The notes under the pieces are model-generated. The model worked only from the letters and a program-made list of their open reading frames with translations, did no database searches and was not told the DNA's origin. This document shows, one piece after another, positions 24,901 through 41,628 of a stretch of 64,000 bases of DNA. The stretch is taken from the NCBI RefSeq assembly GCF_000208865.1, contig NC_018398.1, positions 4,048,812-4,112,811 of the forward strand, given 5' to 3'. The DNA comes from Neospora caninum Liverpool. Its lineage: Eukaryota; Apicomplexa; Conoidasida; Eucoccidiorida; Sarcocystidae. Numbering within the stretch: position 1 is the first letter of the stretch; each line of letters starts with the position of its first letter. Position numbers and translations under genes: made by a program.

Positions 24901-27900
24901 GGGTAGGAAAGTCCCCCTGGCTTTGCCTGCGTGTCGCGCTGCAGAGGTGGGCAGAGAGAGGGAGATGCACTGGAGAGAAAATTAGGTGCAAATAGGTAAA
25001 AAAGTAGAACGAGGTAGAAGTGGAGAGATGCAAAGATAGAGGCATATATGGACACGCAAACAGTTACGGAGATCTAAAGATATCAATGGTTTCAGCTACA
25101 TACAGGAAGATGGAGAAACATAGACCTACACAGAGGCATCAACGGCGAGTCAACAATCGTGGCACGTGTGTGTGCTGCTTAGTGTGTAATTCCAAGTGAA
25201 CAGGCCAGGATCTTGCTTGCACGTTTTTGGACTGTCTTGAGTTCAGCCTTCCGCTTCGAGGCGACAATGCAGATGCCGACGTCGTCTGCTGTCTGTTTAT
25301 CGCACTGCGTTCTCCCGTCACGATGCTTATCCCCAAGCACATCTCACGCATCTGGTTTCTCTTTGGCCTTGCTTTCCTCCAGAGGTGCGGCAGATGACAA
25401 CAACTTGTACTGCCTGGACTTCCAGGTGTATCGACGGCCGAAGCCCGGGGTCTGTGCCAGCAGGCGCTCCGTGGCGGCGGACGGAGAAGACGACGAGATC
25501 GCGGAAATGTCTCTTTCCTGGTCGCGCATTGAGGTACGTCGAGTCCTCCCACGGCCTGCGAGTCCCCGGAGACGCGCGCGGCTTCTTTCGCTTCGTTGGG
25601 TTTGCGTTTCTCTGAGAAAGAACGCGAAACAAAGGGAGTCGGACACGCACCATGCTGCAACACACAGACCTCTACTCTAGGAGACAAAGACGCAAGCTGG
25701 AAAACGTTTTCTCGCAGAGACGCTCGTCGTGGAACCGTTGGAAGGTTCCCGCACCTAGAGGCCTGCATATCCCCAGTTGAACGCATCAGATTTGAAGTCT
25801 TTCAACTGGCTCGGCAGAAGGGGAGACGAAGGGTGCGCTGTTGATCGCAGCTACTTTGACCTCCCTTGTTTCTGCTCACGGCAGGAGACACTCTGGAAGG
25901 TTCTCTCTTTCTGCGTGACAGAAAGCCAGCGAGACAACGCACTCTTTTTTGCATCTTCCTTCCCTTTTTGCTTCGCTGCGGCCACACACACACACACCTG
26001 TGCATCCAAAATGGCAGTGCGGCTCGCCCGTGGTTTCTTCCTCCTCGCGTCTCTCGTCTCCCGCTCTCCTTGTTCCGTTCCCGTGCTCTTTCATTCTCTC
26101 TTCTCTGCGTCCTGCGGTCGTTTGGATGCGCAGACTCACCGTACGGGTCCCGTGAGTCGCGGGTTCTTCACATTTGCTCAAGTTGGTCCTGGGCGTCTGT
26201 TTGTATTCGGCGGCCAGCCGCTAACTGGAGCGTCGCCCGATGCCAGCAGCCCCGCGGATCTGTACGTTCTCAATCTGAAGACCCATCAGTGGCAAAAGCC
26301 GCTCTACGAAGGTGAGTCTTCATGAGAGACTCCGCTGAGCTCGGGTCCTGTGAAGGACGCCGAAGAAATCCCTTGTCTCTGTCCATCTTTCCTGCTGATA
26401 TCCCACCTGCGCGTGCGAGACTGGGAAGCTCTAGCCGTCTAAGGGTACCCACGGTTTTGCATGCAACCATCGGTAGGCGCGACGGGCTAGACGTTGCAGG
26501 CCTCTACGACAGGGTGTAGATGAAACGTGCACGTGTAGATGGATGTCCGTGTCCGGTCGGAGGTGTACATCGGTGGTGTGTGTGGGCTCTTCATTTGGAT
26601 CGGGCGGAGGATCCGTTTTATTGCGGTTACGAGTTGGTTTTGTCTGGATTTGGCTTGTCAGGTCAGCTGTCTCTGCGGGCGGAAGCAGCCGCGGTACTCC
26701 ACGACAAGTTGATTGTCTTTGGAGGCGCGCGGGTCTCGCCGAAGGCGCAAGCGCCGAGTGCGCCGCCAGCCGACGGCCAGAGTGAGGCGAGTTCTCATCC
26801 ACCGAAACCCGACGCTTTAGGTGAGAGCGAAGAAACGCCCTTTCCGGCTGTCTCTCGCCCCGACTCCTCTGAGGCTCCCCAGTGCAGGTCTGTGGGGTTG
26901 GAGACACCAGCAGAGCCGCTTCCGAGCTTCCTGAGTTTTGTGTCAGATTCGGGTCTCGGGAATGAACACATCTTTCGGGCTCTCGAATGCAGCCACAAGA
27001 TGGTCTGTGTTCTCGCTGCATCTGTGTCGGACCGTTCCAGGACGGAGTTTGCTGTTCTTTGCCCAGTCCGCTCGTCGGGGAGATCGGAGCCTGTTCGTTC
27101 ATGCGTCACGTGGACTGTCATGTTTTCTTGTCGGGTCGCCCGTTCGTCTCGGCCCTGCGCGCCTCGGCGACCGCGAGTTCTGGCGCATGCGGTCGCCAAG
27201 TTCAGTTGTGTCTTCGCCTTTGTTTTTGTTCTCCATCCTCTGCCTTGCTGCGGCTGTCTGGATGTTTAGGCGACGAAGCTGCAAGCGCCCTCGCATCTGT
27301 GCTAGGTGTAGGCAGTTCCTGTCGCGTGAGCAAGAAGCTGTTCTTCCTCAACGTCCTCGAAATCAAAGAGGGCTCTGCAGACGGCGAATTCAAATTCAAG
27401 CTCGTCACTGTCGGCGACTCGGGCGTCGGCAAGTCCTGTCTCCTCATGCGGTTCGTGCAGGTCAGCCATCGCAGTGGACGTAAATTTCTGCCTGCAGCTG
27501 GCCCCATCCGTTTTTTGGGGGCACTCGCATGCTCCTGCGATTAGAACGATGCTGCGCGAACTTCTGATGGCATGTGTGTGAGGAGCTTCGCCCGTCTCTG
27601 ATGCGCGGATCTGTCGCGCGCCGACCGAGGCCTCTGCAGCTGCAGACTGTGCATGCGTCCATCTCTCGTGCCCAGGCAGTCGCGTCTGTTCTGTTCGCCG
27701 ACCCAGTCGTCGGTCGCCTTTTCCGCTGAAACCCGTGTCAAGATCACGCACCTGGAGATTTATCCACGTGTCCGTTTTTACGTCTATAGAGGTCTATTTT
27801 GTGTCTCGTTTAAGTGTAAGGCTGCGCGTGCATATGTAATCCATGTACGCCTATATATCTATAGATATAATCATGTATAAACATGTATATCTTTATGTAG

Positions 27901-28452
27901 GCATGTGGATATGCATGCCTTCACACACACAAGGATCGATGCTGCATTTGAGTGTGTGGCGAGGCGTTTCGGTTCGTTTTCTGGGCGCGCGGCGTCTTGT
28001 TCTCAGGACCAGTACTCGGCCTTCCACGTCTCGACAATAGGCGTCGATTTCAAATCGGTTCTGACAATGGTCAAGGGCAAAGTGTGCACTTTGCAGCTGT
28101 GGGATACCGCAGGCCAAGAACGCTTTAGCGGCGTGACAGGCAACTACTATCGCAACGCCGACTGTTTCATTCTTGTCTTCGACATGACGCGAAGAAGTTC
28201 CTTCCTCCACATCGACAACTGGATCAAACAAGTCAGCAGAATGACGCTTTTCCTCGATCCCGGTTTTCCACGACCTTCCCATCCCCCTGCGCCTTGCTTC
28301 CCGCTATCTCTACTTCTGTCCGTGCATGTCGATGCATAAACAACGATTAGGATGCATGTATGCATCTACAGCCTTATAGCCTTACAGTTTAGAGTGTTCT
28401 CCGGCGGACTCTTTCAGACAGACAGAGGAAGATTCTATCCATGCATCATTAC

Positions 28453-28483
<31 letters not shown>

Positions 28484-29995
28484 GCGTGTGTGTAGGCATG
28501 TGGGAGTGTGAGTGGAATTGTCTGTGGTGTCGTGGCTATTTTGTTTTCTTGCTGGCGGGTTTCTCAGCGACTTCAGCTTCGCAAGTCGCACATGCGAAGA
28601 CGTTCTTTTCTTTCTTTCGCATTCCAGATCAAAGAACATCACGAGTGTGGCCCATCGACGATGATGCTATTGATCGGCAACAAGGCGGACCTGACTGCCT
28701 CCTTGCAAGTCACCGAGCGAGAAGCGCAGCAATGTGCAGACCAAATTGGTGCCATCTACATCTCCACTTCAGCAAAGGTTCGTCCCATTTACGCATCTGC
28801 ATATACAGATATATCGATACACTTTTGGTTATATATATATATATATATATATACATGCAGCTGCGCATGCTGCGCAAGCAAGCATCAGGGGATTCCTTTT
28901 TGCCGCCTTCTGAAGAGTATATTGTACGCGTTTCACAACGGATTTAGATATATGTATCTGTGCGGAAGCACACGCCGTGTGTCTTTTTCGTGTGTATGCA
29001 TCTCTTTTTGTGTTTCTCTCGCTAGCGGTGTGTGTGCCGCATTCGAGTCTGTCCTTCAATGCGTCGACTCTGTTAGACGGGTCTGTCCGCGTGAAGGGTT
29101 TTCTTCCAAGTCCCGTGTTGGAGCATGAGTCTTGCGTCCGTCTTTTCAAGCAACCGCCTGTCGAGAGACGCACCTTTGTCTCGATCTCTTGTTGCGAGGC
29201 GCTCTCCCGTGGCAGCTCTGTCTTGTCTGTGGTGTCGGAGATGTGTCAAACCCCGGAGTGTTTCTTCGCCGTGTAACGCTCCCGGCGGGGCGTTTCGTTC
29301 CTGGATATGTGTTTTTTCAGTCTTGTTCTCGTTCTTCGCGGGTTCGCCGTGCGTGTCTTTCTGCGTTTCCTCCCTTGTTTGGCGCCTCGGCTTTTTTCCT
29401 CGCGGGATTTCTTTCGCCTTTCGCCCTTGTCTTGTTTGCTGTGGTTCCCCCTGAATGCCGGCTTTCTCTCCCGCGACGCCTACTGTGTGTATACCCTTTT
29501 TTTTCGTTCGAATGTCGGCCGGCTGGGACGGGAGAGGAACTTTGTTGTGCGGGTGAACGTGCATATCTCGAGCATGTCGCTGCCGTTTGCATGCAGACTT
29601 CGGCAAATGTCGACGCCGCATTTCTCGCGGCTGCGGCCAAGTTGGTGGAGATGCGTCGCCGAGCAGCGGCAGCCCATCACGCCAGCGCGTCTGCGTCTGC
29701 CTCTGCTCCCGCCGCCGGCGGGCCGTCTCCCGGTCCTGTTCCGGGCATCTCTCTCCTTTCAAATGCGCTCTCTGCCCAGCCTGGACCAAGAAGGGGTTTG
29801 TGTGCAGGCTGCATGGGGTCGAGCGTTGTCGGCTCGCAGGCGCCGCCGGCGCTGAGGGAAGGAGACGAAGGGCGCCAAGGGACGTCTGTCTCCTCGGCAG
29901 GGAGAAACGTTGCGCAGGAAACGGCTTCTTCGGCGAACGGCGCTGGGCACCCGGCGCCACAGGCGTCTTTGCCTGTCCAGGACCGACTTCGCTAG
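21931..29995 (+). CDS. Kelch-repeat / Rab GTPase fusion protein
   Basis: Exons supported by matching phases: 21931-21943, 22125-22361, 22539-22696, 23394-23469, 24012-24067, 24628-24902, 25383-25533, 26134-26311, 26662-26820, 27270-27460, 28007-28231, 28628-28777 and 29597-29995 (about 755 residues). One further small exon between 22697 and 23393 is likely, since a beta-strand is missing there (23032 onward or about 23290 are candidates), but I could not resolve it. The N-terminal part has six kelch repeats marked by HGGAD, FGGLA, FGGAT, FGGGA, FGGQP and FGGAR, enough for a six-bladed propeller. Next comes a complete Rab-type GTPase: GDSGVGKS, STIGVDFK, WDTAGQER, NKAD and STSAK. The 110-residue tail is Ala/Gly/Ser-rich and ends in VQDRLR with no prenylation cysteine. 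A role in vesicle traffic is inferred from the GTPase. The start fits a coccidian Kozak context (gacaagATGatgG). Confidence 0.85.
28453..28480. repeat. (AT)n microsatellite in a kelch-Rab intron
   Basis: A run of about 14 AT dinucleotides lies in the intron between the exons ending at 28231 and starting at 28628. Confidence 0.9.
28830..28852. repeat. (AT)n microsatellite in the last kelch-Rab intron
   Basis: About 11 AT dinucleotides lie in the intron between 28777 and 29597, followed by a tatacatgcag stretch. Confidence 0.9.
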
Positions 29996-31456
29996 GAAGT
30001 CGCCGGGAGTGCGCTGCTCGTCACTCCCACTTGGATGCAGCGAGAGAGCTGGCGAGTTGAGAGGTCCAGGCTGTCGAGCACGCAAGAAACTAGACATGAG
30101 TCAAAGCTTTATGCCTCCTGCCTGTCGTCCCGTTACCCAGTTTTCGGCACGCGGTTGCCTTTTTTCTTCTCTTTTTGTCCTCTCTTCGGCGGCGGATTCG
30201 CCGTCTGCCTTCCCCTGTTTCCGGCGGACTGCCGTTCCTCGCCGTCAGTTTTTCTGAGGCTTCCTCGCCCTGGCTAGTCTCTGCTCTTTGTGTTCACTCT
30301 GCTTCCAAGGCGACAGGGAAAGGCCAGCTGCGGGGGAGCACTCGAGGGCTCTTGCATGCGGCGGAGTGCGGTCGGGAGAAGGCTGCGCGCCCGTGGGGAT
30401 TGACAGCGTCGCTTCGGTGTTGTTTCTGGTTCTTCCACGTGAATCTCGTCTTGTTTCCCCTTTTTTACAATGCGGACGGGAGCGTCGACCCACTGCAGTC
30501 CTCTTTAGGCGTGGAGGCGAGGTAGGCAACGCCGGAGGAGTCGCCTCGCCGCGTTCCTCTTTGGAGCGGGGAACTTTGGAGGCGGGGTTACGTACGTTCG
30601 TGCATCCGACTTGTTTCCTTTCTCGCAAGTCTCCTGCCTCGGCCGCCGACCGGTTGTCTCACGTGGAACACGCGCGTGAGGTCAGGTCGGAAAAGTCACA
30701 GCGGAAGGGCGGCAGAGAGAGCCGCAAACGGCGTCCACCGTTTCTAGACATCTTAGCGCGAGCGAACGCACGAAGCAAAAACCAGCAGACGAGACAGGAA
30801 ACGTATTTAACGACGAGGGCACGAAGAACTATGCATTTCCGGTGGTCTCTGAAACGTGTGCTTCCGGGTCTGCGGGGCGTGTGAGGACTTTTGTCCACCG
30901 ACAACTTGGCTAGGCAGCTCCCTTGGTGGCGATAGGCAGTTTATCAGGCAGCTACCCTGTGTTAGGCGTGTGTGCCAGGCGCGAAAGAGCGCGCGGCCTC
31001 ATAATGTGCGGGGAACTCTTCAGTGCTCAGTGTGCAGCTTATCGAGCGAAACAAGTCGAGATTTAGGTTTCACGCACTCGCCAAGAGTCAAAAGCACACC
31101 GAGGACCGACGGGGGGGTAGCGCCTGCCACTCCCCCGCCCACGCCGCAGCACGCCAGAGGCCCCGAAAGCAACAGACAGTCCAGCGTTCCGGCGACGAGC
31201 GCGGCAGCCGCACCTCCATACAAGGCCGGATACGCGCACATTCGTGACTCCCACAAAGTAGTGGCGCTCATTGACAAAGAGAAAAGACTTTGAAACGCGG
31301 TAAGGTTGTTTCGGAAAGCAACGAGGCGAAGCGAAACCCGTTTCTTGCTTCCCCGAGGGACCAAACAGCCGCTGAATTGGCCTCAGCGCCCTCGCATCCA
31401 CCGCTCTCTCACCAATGCCTTCGGAGGGAGAAGAAAAAACGGTGCAAAACCAGGAA

Positions 31457-31491
<35 letters not shown>

Positions 31492-31503
31492 CAGATTTTT
31501 CCA
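29996..31503. other. Convergent 3' region of kelch-Rab and DHFR-TS
   Basis: This 1.5-kb spacer lies between two genes that end facing each other. Open frames here are short and not recognisable. It should contain both 3' UTRs. I found no supported gene. Confidence 0.6.
31459..31490. repeat. (TA)n microsatellite beside the DHFR-TS stop codon
   Basis: About 16 TA dinucleotides lie 14 bp beyond the DHFR-TS stop codon, so within its probable 3' UTR. Confidence 0.9.
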
Positions 31504-37302
<5,799 letters not shown>

Positions 37303-39197
37303 GTTTCGCTGCACAACTCCACGAGTTGGAACGGCAACAGACGGTCCAACTTCACCCGTCCCAGCCGCACTCAGAGGCGCGCTCGGCATTGCCGTGAGGT
37401 AAAAGTGGAAAACGGTCAGCACGAAGCCGGGGAGAGTTGGGTATCAAGCGAAAGATGTGCACACCTCGTCCCTTGTCTCGAAGTTTAACGGGCCAGGGAG
37501 GAGTAGGAAGATGCGCAGATCGAAGCAAGTCAAGGAAGCAGAGAAAACGAGCTCGACGAGAAGAACGAAGAGAGCCTGACGGCTTTAAAAAGCGTGGAGT
37601 TTCCGGAGATATATTCGCCAAATGCGCTTTCGCGGCACCGGACCGTAAAGTTGACGAGGGGGGAGGCTCCGACGGAGACGGCAGACGAGGCCGCTATAGT
37701 GTGCAAGCGGCGGCAGTCCAGGTTCGGGTCTTCCGCGTGCGAAGTGAAAAACCACGCAAGTTTGCAGTGTCGAAAAACAAAGGACCTAATGAAGCGCTCG
37801 TTGGAGGAAGAAAGAGTGTCGGACCAGTTCTAGCACTGGCGGTGGGTGTAGTGATGGTGTTCACGCTGAGACAGGGAACGCGAAAAGGCGAGACGCAGGC
37901 GGAACCACCGACCGCCGTGCCACGAGACACAAAGACACGCTGGAGGCGGAGAGAGCAGTGGCGTGCTGGTTTCTTCTGCGCGTCGGTCGTCCTGGAGGCT
38001 GCGTTTTGAGTCTCTAAAGGGTCTGAGGAACCTTCAGTTTTGTGGAGCAGGACGGAGCAAACCGGAGTCGCCTCGTTTTTTCGGCGGCGAAGCACTGCGG
38101 AAAGAGCACAGTGGAGTGGGCATCGGGCATATGACTGCGTAGCAATCCACTTCCGTGGTGACTTTTCGGTCAGCGAACTTTGGCACGTAGACACCAGGCT
38201 GAAAGCAAGTTAAGACACGAATTCTTGTCGCCCGCATCTAAACGTCGTCGAACCGCCTTCTGTACGAGTCCCGAGTCAGGGGCACAAGATCTGCGGGGCC
38301 GTCGTTCGCGAACAGATCTGTGTCGACTGAAATCCGAAACAGCGCAACTGAATGCTTCTGGGTACAGTGCCTTCCGCTACACTCTATTCGTATCGTCTTG
38401 GCAAGAGGGAAAAGCAGCTCTGCAACGACCGCAGCTGAACCTCATCGAATACGCAGCCGGTCCACCGACATAGCTCCAGTGTGTCTGTTCCTGTGGACGA
38501 GGTGACGCAGCACAGTGAACCGCTGCTTCTCACGGCAGTACCCAAGTGCGGAGCAACCTTCCTGCAAACAGCTGAAGATTTGGGACTTGACGGTAACTTG
38601 GGATCCGCCCGATTAAACTTCGGCCCAGTGGACGCCCGGAGAAGCGTGGCACTGCTGCGACGAGTACGCGGGATGGCGAAGTCCCTCAGTGATGCCCACC
38701 TTGCACGACAAGGTGTGCACGTTAAATCAAAGGAACATGCAGCTCTGAAGCCATGTTTTTGCAGGCTGCGTTCGCATCTTGGATTCTCCACTGCAGTTTA
38801 GTTATCAACTTCTCCCTGGCGAGAGCCAATTTGTCCCAAGTGTTTTCTGATCGTTGTGCTGCTGCGGCGCTCTCGCTGGTCATAAAAAAAGTCGCCTTTC
38901 GCGCTCTCTCCCAAGGAACCCCCCCTACTCACGCTCTGCTTGCAAGCGTATGTGAAGACTGGCAGCAAAACGAAACAGGTTTTCTGTATACAAGAAAATC
39001 ACTCAATAAAATCCACGAGCACAGGGAAGCCTCGCCGCGTTCGTGGGCACATGGTCACACGGATAAAAAGTGTTCGGGCACATGGTCACACGGATAAAAA
39101 GTGTTCGAGCACACGGCCCCAGTGTGCGGAAAGAAGTCGAAAAAAATTGTGAGTGCGACGCCCTCTCTGAAAACCAGAAGTGGTGTGGCCTCAGGCT
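37303..39197. promoter_or_regulatory. DHFR-TS upstream region and AP2 gene 3' region
   Basis: This 1.9-kb stretch lies 5' of DHFR-TS and 3' of the AP2 gene, both on the minus strand. It contains GAGACG at 37675-37680 and 37890-37895, matching the WGAGACG-type element known from Toxoplasma promoters. I see no TATA box. Open frames are short and unrecognised. Promoter activity is inferred from position and motif only. Confidence 0.5.
39045..39106. repeat. 31-bp direct tandem duplication
   Basis: A unit beginning gggcacatggtcacacgg and ending gtgttc occurs twice in a row, at 39045-39075 and 39076-39106, with no mismatch. A degenerate start of a third copy (gagcacacgg) follows. It lies just 3' of the AP2 gene. 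Confidence 0.95.
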
Positions 39198-40013
39198 CTA
39201 CGCGCTTTCGAGCGCCGGAGCCGAGTGCGTCTCCGTTTTTGAATCCACACCCTGGACTGCTGGCATCCTAACAGCACTATTGAAAGACGCTGTCTGTTTG
39301 CTGTCATCCCTCGAAGGACTCGGATGACGTCCTGATGTCTTGGTGCGCTCTTCACGATTGAAAATAGCAGCCACCTCGTCAACATCCACGCAGCGCTCAC
39401 GCCTCGCAACGGCAGCCATGTTGCGAGCTTGAGAGTCTCCCCACACGTCGATGGGGAAACAGACCTTGATTTGTCTCCGGGTTTTCGGATCTACCCAGTT
39501 CGCGACATACTTCTGCTGGTGACGGTACACACCGACTGGCAGCTGCTCGTCGTAAAATTTTCGCTTCCGGCCACCGTCACTACCGATTTGTGGCGCGGAA
39601 GTCTCGTTCTTTGAAGCGACAGTAGCGCTGGCTCTATTTTCAGACACGTGAAGCAGCTTCGACCGGTTTTTCCCTGCGCTGCCCTCGGCATTGTGCCGGC
39701 GGCCGCCTCCACGTGAAGCAGCCTTCGATTTTTGTGTGGTTCGGCACGCGTTCGCTCCTGTGCGGTCACACCCTCCCTTCGTCGTGCTGCAGCTCTTTGA
39801 GAGCGAGTCCGCCACGGGCGCTTCGGCGCGGCTAACGCCCTTACACGCCGCCAGGACGTCCGCGCGGAGACACGCCCGCGCAGCCTCGTGGGCGACTGGC
39901 CCAGAGATAACGGACTGGAAGAGCACCGCAAGGAGTCTCTTTTTCCGAGAGAAGTAGTCATCCTCTTGGCCGTTGGGCGCTGCGGCGTTCCCCGCTCCGT
40001 CCACGGACGACAT
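39198..40013 (-). CDS. Single AP2-domain protein (ApiAP2-type)
   Basis: A 271-residue protein from one exon, with its start Met at 40013. An AP2-type DNA-binding domain lies at about residues 158-206: LPVGVYRHQQKYVANWVD, then TRRQIKVCFPIDVWG and SQARNMAAVARRE. These fit the three strands, with the conserved W and R residues, and the helix of ApiAP2 domains. The sequence before it is Ser/Lys/Arg-rich and contains a likely nuclear localisation cluster (GGRKRKFYDE). ApiAP2 proteins are the main transcription-factor family of Apicomplexa. From memory, T. gondii has an AP2 gene (AP2XII-6) next to DHFR-TS; this is its likely counterpart, but I could not check that. One AP2 domain is present and no other domain is visible. 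Confidence 0.8.
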   Translation of the reverse strand: MSSVDGAGNAAAPNGQEDDYFSRKKRLLAVLFQSVISGPVAHEAARACLRADVLAACKGVSRAEAPVADSLSKSCSTTKGGCDRTGANACRTTQKSKAASRGGGRRHNAEGSAGKNRSKLLHVSENRASATVASKNETSAPQIGSDGGRKRKFYDEQLPVGVYRHQQKYVANWVDPKTRRQIKVCFPIDVWGDSQARNMAAVARRERCVDVDEVAAIFNREERTKTSGRHPSPSRDDSKQTASFNSAVRMPAVQGVDSKTETHSAPALESA

Positions 40014-40902
40014 GGTGACTCAAGAAAAGAAGCCGTGCCAAGGAAGTGTGTGTCACGAAACCTACAGAGGGCGCGCTGCTGAGACCTCACAGGAGTGCTG
40101 CTGGGCAACACCAGTTGGCCGGAAGGAAACCAACTGCTGCGTCGGGGCACCAGCCCGGCCGCAGCCCCTGTCTCCAAACATAGCTTTTCGACAAGGAGGG
40201 TTGTCGCTTCACAGAGAGGATCACCCTAGCTGAGAAAGCGACTTTTCTTACTCTGTCACCCTAAAAATCGACAACAAACAGAGGCTCACAAAAACGGTCA
40301 AGCGCTGGCACGTCGAAACGCCCATATCTTCTGGCGCCAAAAAGCAGAAACAAACACCGGTGAGGGTTTTTGCCTACAGCCCATGAAACCCCTCGACCTA
40401 CCGCTCCAGTGTCTTTGTAGTAGCAAGGCTCAGCAACGCGCTTTCGAGCTAGCGAACAGAAACACCTATACGTTTCGACAGAGTGTGTGTCCTCTCCGCG
40501 GTTCCCTCCGCCGCACAGAAAACTGCTCATCTTTCCTCTCTGCCTCCGCAGTCGAAAAAACACTGCCCCCGACAACGCTGCCTTGTCATGCTCTCGGGGA
40601 AAGGGTGTCGCTTGAATCGGCAACAGGCTCGAAATCGGGGGGAAGTCCTCGATTTCTATACCGGCACAGCTGTCACGTGGAGCGAGACAATTTGTATCGC
40701 AGAGTATACGGAGCCCCTCACCTCGCCTACGCAGGGTAGCTTTCCCCATACGGTTCAAATCACCCAAGACCTCACAGTTCACGCACTGCATTTGTGGCTT
40801 TCCAGTCGTTCCGCGACGCTCTGAAGTTTCGGCCGGCGGGTGCCGTAACGACTGCCTGCAAGAGATCCGAGTTCCTTTCTCCTGCCGGAAACCTATTGGC
40901 TC
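40014..40902. other. Spacer upstream of the AP2 gene
   Basis: These 0.9 kb lie between the AP2 start and the end of the small membrane-protein gene, both on the minus strand. It should hold the AP2 promoter and a 3' UTR. I found no supported gene or clear motif. Confidence 0.5.
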
Positions 40903-41282
40903 TCAAATGAAAACAGAGACGCTGCCGCCTCCTGCCTCCGAGCCCGCTAGTGGCTACAGAAAAGCAAATCAGCGAAGCATAGTCAGAGGTCAAGGCCGGT
41001 AGACTTACGAATAGGGTCGTGGTGGCACACGAAGGCAACTTCGTTTCCCTTTTTTTGTCAAGGCACCAGTCTGGAGGAAAAACAGAAAAAAGTGGACTCA
41101 CAACGGTTTCGGAACAAGTTGGGGTTGTCTTCCCCAGAAAGACTTGCGAGAAACAGAGAGAAAAGTGCCACATACATCAGAGCAGTTAGGGCAAGAAGGC
41201 CCGCGGTGAGGCGAAGAAGTTCGGAAGCCTTCACGTGTAGAACCTGCACATTAGCACAGTCTCCACTGATAACGAATCGCAT
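40903..41282 (-). CDS. Small single-pass membrane protein, unknown function
   Basis: I do not recognise a family. Three short exons are proposed: 41282-41102, 41070-41009 and 40953-40903. Borders are TT|GTGAGT, tttttcctccag, TTC|GTAAGT and ttgcttttctgtag, with phases 1 and 0 that agree, giving 97 residues. Residues 20-47 form one clear hydrophobic helix (LLRLTAGLLALTALMYVALF, running on into SLFLASL). It is followed by a polar segment with two cysteines (YWCLDKKRETKLPSC). It is divergent from the copper transporter gene, 346 bp away. The four good splice sites in 380 bp are the main support. A short antisense frame could arise by chance. Confidence 0.45.
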
Positions 41283-41628
41283 GCGCGCGCGCGCGAGACT
41301 CCGCTCCTTCTATCATCCGTCTCCTGATAGACCTCTCGGTTCCCAGTCCCTGACCGGCGCTCGCCGCATCCCTTGCCAAGCTTCGCAGTTAACTCTTTGT
41401 CTTTTGGGGGGAGCAATCCGTCTCCAAAACTCCCCAGGCATTTCCGATTTTTCCGTGCGCGCGTCCAGCTGCCAGTCGGCCCTCTACTTGCCCCGTGGTC
41501 TTTGTGGCTTCTGTGCTCTTGGGGGGCGCAGTCCTCCCCTACAAACGCGCAACAGTGGCTGAAGTCGCCCGCCTCCGTCCTCGTGTAGAAAGGGTTTCCA
41601 CGTACCTGACAATTTAAAAATCGTTAGG
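41283..41628. promoter_or_regulatory. Short divergent intergenic region
   Basis: A 346-bp space separates the small minus-strand gene from the copper transporter. It starts with a GC dinucleotide run (gcgcgcgcgc) and has no TATA box. It may serve as a shared bidirectional promoter, inferred only from gene orientation. Confidence 0.35.
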
